From NCBI GenBank assembly GCA_011800805.1, contig MPNW01000068.1:146846-210845 (forward strand): 64,000 nucleotides of DNA, given 5' to 3'. This stretch comes from Hirudo medicinalis. Its lineage: Eukaryota; Annelida; Clitellata; Hirudinida; Hirudinidae. The first letter of the stretch is position 1, and every line of letters begins with the position of its first letter. Made by a program: the position numbers and the translations under genes. Below, piece after piece: positions 38,260 through 53,275 of the stretch. The notes below the pieces were generated by a model. The model saw nothing but the letters and a program-made list of their open reading frames with translations, searched no databases and had not been told where the DNA came from.

Positions 38260-40391
38260 ATTGAGCTGGTTCATTCACCTCAAATCATTCCTTCAGGTCT
38301 GAAGGATGAATGAAATCTTCCAAGGAATATGAGAAGTTGAAACTGGAATCTTCAGGATAACTTTTGAATGATTGAAGTGTTTAAAAGAAAGAATGTGTAT
38401 GCATTCTGATTGATCTATGTTATATGAGTACTTGTGATTACAAACATAAGTGAGTTACATATTTTGCATATTATTACTTCTATTGTACTGTATTTATTCA
38501 TTTTTATTGTACTCATGCAATGTATTTCTCATCATTATTATTACTATTATTATTATTTTATTATTATTATATAAATATTATAAAAATTCATAGTTATAGT
38601 AGAATATAGGAAGGTTATTGCTAAGATTGTTAGAATTATTTAAATTGGTTATTATTAATGTTGCATTTATTTATGAGATAATAACAAAATTTAGGATTTA
38701 AAATTGTAAAATTCACTATTAATTCACGCTACTATTATTCATTTACAAAATTATTTTGCATTTAATGAATAATAATTATTATTAAATTTTAAATTTTATT
38801 TATTTATAACAATTCAATAACATGTAGAATTAACGTTAATTATAATTTTAGTATTTTTTATTAAATAAAATAATAACATTAGATTATATTACTTTATTAT
38901 GTTGCTTTACTGTTTCAGTTTATTTCTTGCATATTAATTAAAATGTTATTATGTCGTAATATTCTGATATGGTGCGTAATTGCAAAATTGATCTTAAGTT
39001 GCATTCCTGTATGTATCATGTCTTTTACTTATATTATCGCTGCAATTAACTTGTGGTAACATGTCGTGTTATTCATTCCATGGTATTCACACACTCGACT
39101 CCTACATAATGTCACATTATGTTATTTCTAATTGTGTTTTACATATTATAGATCGATCACATCACATTCTTATCAGCTTTCACATGACTGACATTTACAA
39201 ATGCTTCAATTTTTGTGACAAAACTGAAGGGATCCCAATCTATGTCAAACTAAGGCAAATTTCGTTTAATTGGAAAATTATGGTCTCGGCTGGACTTTTT
39301 TTACATCATGCTAACAGCTAACAGAGTTTAACCTCATTTCACATCATGTTTTGACAAGTAACTAGCGGTATGCACGGTTTACAACGTGGCTTTACGTCCC
39401 TATTGTTTTTCAATTTCGCATTATGTAAACATTTATTGTTTGAAAAATTCCGTCATCTTCGAAAGAACTAATTGGGCCTCCTATGCTACTCAAAACACTT
39501 GAACTTTTGTATTATTTTGAACCATTTTGTGATCAGATTCCTACCTGGGTATGTCATTTGGGGGCTAACCTTAGCTCTAACCCTGGTTTCAGGGTTCGAC
39601 CTCCCCACTCTGACCTTTGATGAGAACCAATAAGTCATCTCGTTAGGTTGAGCTAGGGCTTGCCCTCCCCGTGGGAAAAGTTGAAATGTTGAGCCTGCGT
39701 CTATCCTAGCAAATTAAAATAATTTAATGTAATCTAATTAAGCTTTGTTTAGGCTACATTTTTAATGTTAGTGTGCAATCTCTGATCGAGTTCGCTATTT
39801 AACAAAATAAGTTTTAATATTGAGTTTTAAATTGCGTTCTGGAGGCGATACTTGAAATCTTAAGTGGCTCTGTAGGAGGAGAAGCGAAATTCCGAAGACT
39901 GGCATTTCTAGACAATTTATTAATGTGAATAATTAAGTAAGAATTATATCATCGAATGATTGCCGGCACCAGAAACAGACACAACTCGTATCAAACGCCA
40001 CAGATACGCCACGCGCCCAGACCACAATGAGTCCATGAATCGTGAAATCACATTAAATTAAAAATCAAAATTAGCTCCACAAAAAAATGAAATTCTTATG
40101 ACAAATTTAGAAAAGGGATTGGTATTAATCAAATTTTTGAGAGGTAAGACTTAAAAAATATGAAATCTTATTGGAGGGTGTGATCAAGAATGGAAAAACT
40201 CACCAATACAACATCTATAATCGTGCTTTTGAATAGCTGAGGCTATAACTTCTCGCCTGTTTAGTTCTCTCGTTATTAGAGGACGCCTCATAGTTGACAA
40301 TTTCGTGTCCGGCTTGTTGACGCTGGGAGAGCCAGTGTCGTGGATTCTCGGTGAAATTCGTTCAACATTTGGTCCGAAATTAGTTTTTGAA
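38260..40391. other. AT-rich spacer between dynein and plastin
   Basis: The left part probably includes the dynein 3' untranslated region. Bases 38500-38900 are almost pure A and T with ATT simple repeats. Bases about 39545-39720 are GC-richer (AGGGTTCGACCTCCCC, CTCCCCGTGGG) and may be an old interspersed repeat, but no second copy was identified. The right end should hold the plastin promoter. No coding frame was accepted. Confidence 0.5.
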
Positions 40392-43300
40392 ATGTCTAAT
40401 TCGACAGTTACTCTGCCCGCTGAAGAACTCGAGGAAGTTACTGCCGCGTTTCAGGCGGTTTGTTTATAATTTTTACATTATTATTAATTATATTTATTTA
40501 ATTTCACGTGTTAGCGACTATTTATTTTTATTATTGGATCATTGGTGAGAACAAATGATACACATGAATTTACAACATCTCACAAGAGAATTACTATTGA
40601 CTTTTTATGGCCTCAACTTTTCTACTCAAGTTTTTAGTCATTTATTTGAGATTCGTCTCAAAATTTCGATATTTTCAGGTTGATCTGGACAGTAATGGTT
40701 ACATAAATACCTCAGAGTTGCAAGAGGCTCTTAATGCAGTAAACATAAAACTTCCTGGGTATAAAGTCAGACAATTGATTGAGAAACACGATACTATTGT
40801 AAAAGATGACAAACTAGATCTGGAAGAATTTAAGAGGGTATAATAAGTTTCTTTACATTCTTTTAAAAAAATGTTTGAATTCATCATGACATATATTATT
40901 CATTCAATGCTTCACATTTTTGCCCTTTGACCTTAGCTTTATGCTGAGCTAAAGCAGGACTTGGATTTTGGATGCAAGTTGCCTCAACTTGTGAAGAAAG
41001 CCTCAGGCATTAAAACGTTTGGTGGAATGTCTCATACGTCTGCTGAGGGGACCACCCACACTGTCAGGAATGAGGAGCAAGTGGCCTTCTCAAACTGGAT
41101 CAACAAGTAAGTCGTTCAATCTGGACTTCAACGTAAGTCATTGTCAACAATGGCAGGACCGTCGATGTTTATTCTTTTAAATGGTTTGGGCAATGACTTT
41201 TATTGCAGGAACTTTTCTGAGGATCCTGAATGCAAGAAATATCTGCCCATCAACCCCGATACTTCTGATCTTTACACCAAGTGCAATGACGGGGTTCTTT
41301 ATTGGTTCGATCACATTTGCTTTTTTACTCTTATTTCCTTGCACAAATGCTATTCATTACTAGATGATGGCCTTTACCTCAATCTTATCCTGTAATTGCA
41401 CAAATGTATTTTTTATTTATTAGAAATATTTGTCACTTTCTGTGTTCCCTTCAGGACTTATTCATGACTGCCTATTTGTGATGTATTAATCATTATAGAT
41501 GCTAACAATGCCAGCTTCTTGTAGTGATAAAAAACCTGTTGAGCCTGAGACGTGGTCTGTATTTATCATATTTGCTTTTAGCAAAGTGAACGTTAGTCAT
41601 GTCTCTGTTGACAATGGCATTAGTTTTCTGAATTTAACTTCAATGGGCAGACTTATGGGTTATAAAATAACCTGGATTGTTGGACTATTCATTGAGTTAT
41701 GCAAAACCATAAGGCATAATAGTAATGATATTAATAATAATAATAATAATATTAATGATGATAGTATTATTGATACTTGTGTAATGATAATGATAATAAT
41801 AAATATAATGATGATGATGATAATAATAATAATAATAATAACAGCAACAATGATTGATTGAATTTAAATAAACATAATTGCTCTCATTAAAAGCAATGAT
41901 AATGCTTCCATCAGCAAGCTGGTGAACCTGTCGCAACAAAATACGATTGATGAGAGGACCATAAACAAAGGTTCCAAACTGAGCATCTACCAAATTCATG
42001 AGAATCTCAACCTCGCTCTCAACTCTGCATCCTCCATCGGTTGCAACATCATCAACATCGGACCCGACGACCTCCACGCAGGCAAGCCTCATCTTGTACT
42101 GGGACTACTCTGGCAGATAATCAGGGTGTGATTTTTTTTTATTGAGCCGAACAAGCAAACAAAATACGTGCACAATTTTAGATAAAAACAAAATTATAAC
42201 AACTTGAGGGCTAGTCCCGAGGGAATGACATCCCGCTATCCGGACTGCTCTTATCATATTTACAACTTAGCTACAAGTTTACGGTAAATTATTGTAGTCA
42301 TGAAGTAAAATAAAGGACTTAATTAGTATAAACATGAATTAGCATGTCACTGAAACAAGAACGATTCAATAATGAATGTTTTAAGCAAACATTTGAAGGC
42401 AAATAAGTTTAGTTGTTTGATTGTGGTGATTGGAATCATAGAATATATTTTTGGTCATAAGCATGCGATGGATGGAATGAAGTAGTGTATTAGATCTGGC
42501 AAAGGAGGGTTTGTATTTTGGCATGGATCGAAGTGCATAAGATGTGATGACGGTGGCTTTACAAAAATCTTGTTAAATGAACAAGGAAGCATGCAATGAT
42601 CAAGTCTGATTTTGAATTTATTGTTTCTTTATTAAAATTCATTTGTCATGATTTTGTTTAGCATGATTATCATGTGATTGCAGTGGATTTTGTGGGTTCA
42701 AAGTGAAACCAATTAATTGTTCATTTTCGTTCTAATTTTTGACCAAAATGCGTGCATTGTATAATTGGCCGGATGATCGACGAAGTCACACAATCACACA
42801 GTACGGACTGTTGGCAAACATAGACCTGCACAACCATCCCGGTTTGGCAGCATTGTTGATGGAGGGTGAAACACTGGAAGAATTCATGAAACTCTCGCCA
42901 GAACAGATCCTCATCAGATGGGTTAACTACCACCTGGCGAGATCCAACTGCGGTCGACAGATTGCGAACTTCACCTCGGACATTAAGGATTCCGTGGCTT
43001 ACGTCCACCTTCTCCATCAGATTTCGCCGCCCGATTCCGGCATCACGACGTCGGCCGAACACGTTAGGCGAGATTTTCATTCCGATAACTTTTCGTTTAT
43101 TTATCTCACTCGAATCATGCACCAGTAAAATTGCATGTTATGAATCGATTTTATTAACTAAGTATTCCTCTATTGAAAATGATTTTTTTTCTTTTTTTTT
43201 GTAATTCTTTGATTTGTATTTTCTTTGAACTTCATCATGATCATGATGTTCAGGAACATGATCTTCATCAAAGAGCCGAGAGGATGTTGCAGGAAGCCGA

Positions 43301-45234
43301 TAAGATTCAGTGTCGTGCTTTCGTTTCGGCCGACGATGTCGTCAAAGGAAATTACAAGCTCAACCTGGCTTTTGTTGCCAACCTTTTCAATATGTATCCT
43401 GCCTTAGACCAGCCTGCCAATGTGGATCTCAGTGAAATTCATGTTGAGACCAGGGAAGAAAAGAGTTAGAATTATTTTCCATCTTTTCAAATTTAATATA
43501 GTTAATTAATATAGAGAATCAAAATGTCAAGTAGTTTGTTACCAGTTTCAGAGTACGAACAATTCGTTTGAGTTTGCTTGCAAAATTAATAGCCCCTAAT
43601 TGTTGGCTCTAATTAAGTACTGCGTTAGATTTTTTTAAATGTCCAAACGATGTTGACTGGCAAATGAGGTTTATTGCCTTGCATTCTGAACTTATTTTAT
43701 GTTGAGATGTTTATATTATAATTATGCATTACTTAGGGTATTAATGTCGTCATTGTTGTACTGTAATTATTGCATGCCATCAGTGTATAGGAACTGGATG
43801 AACAGCATGGGTGTGTCTCCGTATGTGAGCAGAATTTACAGCGACCTCACAGATGGACTCATCATCTTTCAGCTTTATGACATCATCAAACCTAAAACTG
43901 TCAATTGGAGTCGAGTCATAAAGAAATTCAATAAGATGAAAGCCATGATGGAGAAGATTGGTGAGTGTTAACTTTGGGGGTTGGCATAAATTTGATGATC
44001 TCGAAACATCCGACCAGGGTCTTTATTAATGAGATGTTATTGTTGTTGTTGATTAGCTGTTATTTAAGTGTTGTTTTCCTCTTTTAGAAAACTGCAACTA
44101 TGCAGTTGAACTTGGAAAGGATTGCAAGTTTTCTCTCGTGGGAATTGACGGAAAAAACATTTACGACGGAAACGAGACCCTGACACTGGGTTTGTCATCT
44201 TAAATATTAATTCTGATCTTTTGATATACATTTTCTTCTTTTAGCTCTTGTGTGGCAGCTAATGAAAGCCTATACTCTCTGCATGCTCACCACTCTTGCT
44301 GGCACAGGTCATCCTGTTGTGGAGAGTGAAATAGTCACTTGGGCAAATAACAAGGTTCACCATTTTGTCTTTGTTGAAGTCATCGACATCATCATCGTTA
44401 TTATTATTTCTGCATTGGTTCAAATTGCCAGCATTAATTGGACATTTAATACTGTTATTTTCAAATTCCTTTGGCTTGGAATCAATGGGAATGATAAAAT
44501 AAAAATATGTTTCAATGACTATCTTTTCACTGTTTATGCTAGGAACATGATTCTTGTGTCATAATCCTTCCGTATGCAACCGTGGTGGCCCCTTATATGC
44601 ACAAAAATGTTCTTGCGAGCACATTACAAATTAACTTATTAATTAACTATTATTATTTATTAAGTAACTTATTATTTAGATCTCATCTTCTTCCTTGTTC
44701 ATAATGACTTTCCTTGGTTCTCTCTATCACTGATGATGTTATTACAAATTGCAATTATATAAATAATTAATTCGTTCGACATCATAATTTATTCGCAGCT
44801 CAAGGGAGCCGGAAAGGTGCGACAGATCTCTGGCTTCAACGATCCTTTGATCTCGAGCGGAAAAGTGGTCATAGATCTGATCGACGCCTGTAAACCGGGA
44901 AGCATCAAGCAAGACCTCGTTAAGGAGGGAGACACCGAGGAAGTACGGAGATGCTCTTCTGACATTTATTCAGCAATTGTATTTGAAATTAATGTGCTAC
45001 AATTAATCTTGCTAGAGTTTGAAGTTCTCTCTATTTCTATATTCTTTTTATAGCACTAATTTTCTTGATTAACAGGAGAAGCTGAGCAATGCCAAATATG
45101 CCATTTCCGTGGCTCGGAAGATTGGCGCGCGCGCGTACGCTCTGCCCGAGGACATTGTCGAGGTGAAGTCGAAGATGGTCATGACTATATTTGCCTGTCT
45201 CATGATCAGGGATTACCAACCAGCTCAGAAGTAG
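40392..45234 (+). CDS. PLS: Plastin/fimbrin, actin-bundling protein
   Basis: Twelve exons (40392-40457, 40679-40837, 40937-41106, 41209-41304, 41915-42125, 42802-43062, 43254-43464, 43784-43960, 44088-44189, 44245-44354, 44799-44942, 45076-45234) encode 621 residues; human plastins have about 630. The EF-hand headpiece has an intact first loop ([12 protein letters not shown]). Four calponin-homology domains follow as two actin-binding modules: [60 protein letters not shown] and [20 protein letters not shown] are clear signatures. Plastins cross-link parallel actin filaments in microvilli, filopodia and the cortex, often under calcium control. The second EF-hand loop looks degenerate. The codon TGC (C of YCK) is split across the intron at 41305-41914, which confirms that junction. 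The stop is TAG at 45232-45234 and an ATTAAA lies 10 bases beyond. Confidence 0.94.
41721..41842. repeat. TAA/TGA simple repeat in a plastin intron
   Basis: An imperfect array of AAT and ATG trinucleotides lies in the intron between plastin exons 4 and 5. An open frame across it is low-complexity and is not coding. Confidence 0.85.
42128..42590 (-). mobile_element. 3' end of a polyadenylated retroposon in a plastin intron
   Basis: Read on the minus strand, the segment ends with CTCAATAAAAAAAAA, a polyadenylation signal running into an A-tail, complementary to the T-run at 42132-42140. Upstream of it is an open stretch with [20 protein letters not shown] and [10 protein letters not shown], whose arginine-rich, weakly structured style resembles the C-terminal end of LINE ORF2 proteins. 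It lies at the very start of the intron after plastin exon 5. The upstream limit is not clear. Confidence 0.5.
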
Positions 45235-46089
45235 TAAAGAGTCATTAAAATACTCACATACCTTGATTTCATTGTGTATTTCATATAATCTCTCAAAGAT
45301 TGCCTTCTGAGATTTGTATTCTGATCATCATCAGCTTTATTAACTGCAATTGCTTTCTTTTAATTTTGATACAAATCTGCGTATTTAGAATAATTTCGCA
45401 AATTTATTTTTTGACACCAGATTTGAATTTACATACTCATTGTGAACACTTCCACGTGCCATTCCTTCAGATTTTATGAAACTATTTTTCCAATCACCCC
45501 GATCGTCGATTCAAATGTTATTGACTGTCGACATATTAGCTAACATTCCAACCACTATCCTGCTTCTTTTAGGTTTACCTGTCTTTTACATTCTCATTAA
45601 TGATATTCTCACCATCTGATATTTACCTTTAATCTGAAATTTCTCATAATTAGAGTTGTTGCATCATGAAATTTTTACTTGCATCAACCTTCTTAAGCTA
45701 AGCCATTCAATTTTTTAGAACTTTAAGGTACCTGTAATGCAAGTATGATGTTTGAGATTAGGTCTAAAATTGCTTTTTTGTTAACCTTAAGAAGTTTTTC
45801 GAAGCGTGATTTTGTGAGTTCAGGTCGGAAATAACCACATATGCTGGCGTCATTTCTGCTGATCGTCCGAGAGTCGCGACAAAGCTTTAGCAAAGGTGTC
45901 GACATTGCTGATGCGGTGATCCATTATTTATGAACCTGTGCTGTGGGGCAGAACGAGTAAGATGTAATAATTTACCAACGTAATTGTAATCCTCTCAAAT
46001 CCTGGTAAAAAAAAACTGCTGGTGCCTGTCAGATGTCGCTGTTCTCGTTTGTTTATTAGCGTCCGTTACATAGCTGGATGATTAGCTTC
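45235..46089. other. Spacer downstream of plastin
   Basis: No coding similarity was recognised. The first part probably contains the plastin 3' untranslated region with a candidate ATTAAA at 45244. The right end (from about 46000) already looks like part of the retrotransposon remnant that follows. Confidence 0.45.
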
Positions 46090-46745
46090 TACCTCTATAG
46101 CATGCGGAGAGCCCCAAGGCTCTGTTCTGGGCCCGCTCCTTTTCACGATGTACAAAGCTAAACTTGAGATCACCATCCGGGCACTTAGACTCCAATGCCA
46201 TTTGTACGCTGATCTACGGTCACTGCCAGCCAGACCAAACTGAATGCCTTTCTGTCAGTATTTCGAAATGTGTGGACGCCATCAGTGACCGGATGTTCAG
46301 CAGTCGTCTCCAATTGAACGCCAGCAAAACTGAGGTGATGTGGTGCTCCTCCGGTCGACGTGCACCTGAACTCTCCTCCAAATCGGTCGTCAACCAGTCC
46401 GCAACCTCGAGATGGATTCAGGCTGGATGGCTGGACTCAGATTGTTCCATGATCACTCACATCAACAAAACAACTCGTTCCTGATGCGCATTTCACAGAG
46501 AAATTCGCAGCATTGCCGCCCCACTCTCATTTGACATGCGATGCGGAAGCTTCTCATTACATCTTTTGACATCTCAAAGATTGATTACAGCAATTCAACT
46601 GTAGTAGTTTGCCGCCTCGTCAATGCAGCTGTTAAATTCATACACAACAAAAGAAAACAAGAAAACATCACCACATCACTTCTCTTCATGATCTCCATTC
46701 GGCTACGCATTCGCCAAAGAATGGACTTCTTGAACCCCTTCAATT
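46090..46745 (+). mobile_element. Decayed LINE reverse-transcriptase pseudogene
   Basis: Conserved blocks follow each other in changing frames. GEPQGSVLGPLLFTMY (RT motif with the usual G-PQGSVLGP signature) comes first. Then come CHLYAD and, after a frameshift, LIYGHCQPDQTE; the YADD box is broken at that junction. SRLQLNASKTEVMWCSSGRR and DSDCSMITHINKTTRS follow. A diverged tail near 46680-46735 (SIRLRIRQRMDF) recalls the LHWL-RxPxRI block near the ends of such proteins. The element is on the plus strand, carries several frameshifts and stops, and cannot encode an active enzyme. It looks like a different family from the fragment at the left edge. Confidence 0.88.
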
Positions 46746-47176
46746 TCAAAAATTCTTAACAAACTTGTGATTTATGGTCCAAAACAACCAAGTGGCATTC
46801 ATTAATTCAATATTTTGTTCTCTGAAATTTATGTCGCGATGATCGGACGTATTAACCAATCACTTAAGTGAAGTTTAAGATTTCTTACAATTGTAAAGTA
46901 GATGAAAATAAAGAAAATAATATTTACAAAGCTACAAATATTGTTGAATTTGTATGTACTTAGTAAAGACTTTTACTAAATTACTCACATTATTTATTAT
47001 ATAAATGAATCAAGCTTATTTAAACTTTATTTAAAACCTACGATCACAATAGGTATTTTATACTATTAGTCTGCTACACTGCAGCGATCATGTTTTTGTT
47101 TTTAAATATTGTTCTGGGTTTTAGTCTTCGCGATAATCGCTGCATTCATTTTTAGCTTTAAAATTATATTACTTTA
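46746..47176. other. Spacer and presumed promoter of U2AF2
   Basis: These 430 bases lie between the LINE remnant and the U2AF start codon. They are AT-rich, with no open frame or recognised element. The promoter of the next gene is expected here. Confidence 0.4.
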
Positions 47177-51402
<4,226 letters not shown>

Positions 51403-51862
51403 ACATTCACAAATCCAGAGACTGATTATTGGTGGTCTTTATTGATGGTTGAATGAGTGATGAAGTTTAGACACATTTCTGAACGACAGTGTGGCATCTC
51501 CAATATTGGTTCTGATGAATGAATGGCAATGCATTGATGGATGTAAATGTTGAGTCAGCAGGCTGAGCAAGCAAAAGTGAATTTAGAGTTCTCATTTTCT
51601 CAAATGTTGTTTTAAAAAACTAATATTACGTAATTAAACAATTTTTCATTTTAACATTTTGATGCGATTTTGCCGATTGCTGGAAGCATGTGTCCTACCT
51701 TGGCATGATGATGATGCAGTTGTCATGTTTACGAAGATCAAATTCTTCAGAATGAAATTATTGGTTGACAAGCAGTCTATTCAGTATTGCATTATTATGC
51801 CTACATTATTAATGTTCTAACCGGAGCGCTGTCGTCCTACCTGCCTCTGGTAAGTACTTTAG

Positions 51863-52060
51863 AACGTACGACCGACAAGGTTGTGAGTAGTTGAGGCTTT
51901 TTGCAGGTTGGCCGAATGGGTTGCTTTCCTGCATACGGCGGTAATGGCAACAGTCGTAATATGTCTTGTTTGAAACCTAGCTTGCAATGCCGCTCCTTCC
52001 CAAGAGCGCTATATAAATGGTTAACAAGAAGCGCCCCTGGCGCTATACAAATGAATTACA
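51863..52060 (+). repeat. SINE-like dispersed repeat, copy C
   Basis: This is the longest of the four copies. It contains AACGTACGAC, then TGGCCGAATGGG at 51909-51920, an exact fit to the polymerase III A-box pattern TRGYNNARNNGG. The GGGTTGCTTTCCTGC block, the CTTGTTTGAAACCTAGCTTGC core and the GCGCTATATAAATGGT block follow, then a second GCGCTATACAAATG. No clear B-box is present. The shared order of blocks with copies A and D shows common descent. Confidence 0.65.
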
Positions 52061-52737
52061 TTTGCATTAAATGCCTGATGCCAAGGAAGCTAATGAACCT
52101 TAGTTGGAGCCGCCTCGCTCTAGCACAGCATTTACCGAGTGGATGATGTTGCGTTGCCGTTCAGTGTCGAGGAATACTGTCCTTGCTACCACTTTCGTTG
52201 CAAAGGGTGGCATCTAATTAGCCAGCATAATTGAACAAATTTCATTTTCCCTGATCAAGCTGGATATATATCATATAGCCTCCAGGCTGTATGGTTGTGC
52301 CTATGTCGTTTTAAGATTAGTCAATCTGTATTTAATGCATTCCCGTTTCAACTCCCAAGCCCAATTAGATTCATCATTTCTAAATACAAATAGAGACAAA
52401 CTTAGGCTTAGCAAAATGCTCTCACGAATGTAGTGCTAGGTTACACAGCTTCTCTTGTTGTCAACTCTTTTTTTTTGTAGCTCGCTTTAATTTTTTTCTC
52501 ACGAAATGCGTATTAAATAAAATAAATGCTTAAAATAACACGTAAGCTAAACTTAATTTAATTAACGTTAAATTTAAATTACGTAAAGTCTTAAAATGAA
52601 ACCGAGTTTACCTGACACACCTGCGTCATTGAATGGTTCAGAAAATAGCCACAGTTTGTTTTTTCTTATCCTAATCGTGGATTACGATTTAACTATGGAA
52701 TGAGGTGTTTGTGAGTATGCTTCTTTTACTTTGTTAT

Positions 52738-52791
52738 GTGGTGGTCTAAATGAAATTGTTTTTTGTGGTGGTCTAAATGAAATTGTTTTTG
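52738..52791. repeat. 27-28-base tandem duplication
   Basis: The unit TGGTGGTCTAAATGAAATTG plus a T-run occurs twice in a row with almost no difference. It is intergenic and has no evident function. Confidence 0.85.
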
Positions 52792-53275
52792 GCACGCGTT
52801 TAGGCAGCTATAAATATTTCAGTTTTGGTGCTTTCCAAGAGCTTGACTAATTTCAATTGTTTGGATTTTAGTGATTTTTTAAAGTTATCAAAACAAATTA
52901 ATAATGTGGCTCATTTTTCCACAGTTACTTCACATTTAAATCGCTAATTAAGTGATTGTTAAATGTGTCGTTGCTTCCTCAGGCAATGTCGATAGAGGAA
53001 GATAGTTTTATAAAATTTTAAAACCCTTGTTTGAAAATATAAATTAGTGCCTTGACTTGAAGAGTATGAGTAATTTAAATAGCAAGTTATCAGGATTTTA
53101 AAATGTTTTTTCATACTAAATTTCCTTGCATCAGTTGCTTAGCATGATTAATTATATATAAATTATCATGATCCAACAGACATTTCAAGTGATTTCTTTA
53201 TTTAAAGTGATTAGATGATTGATAATTGAAGTTGTTTCAGCCAAGCACAAAAGCAACAACAGAAAACAGCAAAAC

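Larger units (their letters stand above)
51403..53240. other. Spacer between U2AF2 and the WIP-like gene
   Basis: The left part should hold the U2AF 3' untranslated region, with a variant signal ATTAAA at about 51633. A SINE-like copy lies at 51863-52060 and a short tandem duplication at 52738-52791. The rest is AT-rich without recognised features. An upstream, possibly proline-rich, first exon of the WIP-like gene could lie here, but I did not find it. Confidence 0.5.

Noticed and set aside
39061..39321. 86-codon frame between dynein and plastin
   Set aside because: It is rich in H, S, I and C with no similarity, lies in AT-rich spacer DNA and has no splice context.
39540..39730. Possible tRNA gene around GGGTTCGACCTCC
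   Set aside because: No cloverleaf can be folded at the right spacing. The A-box-like part is too close to the B-box-like part.
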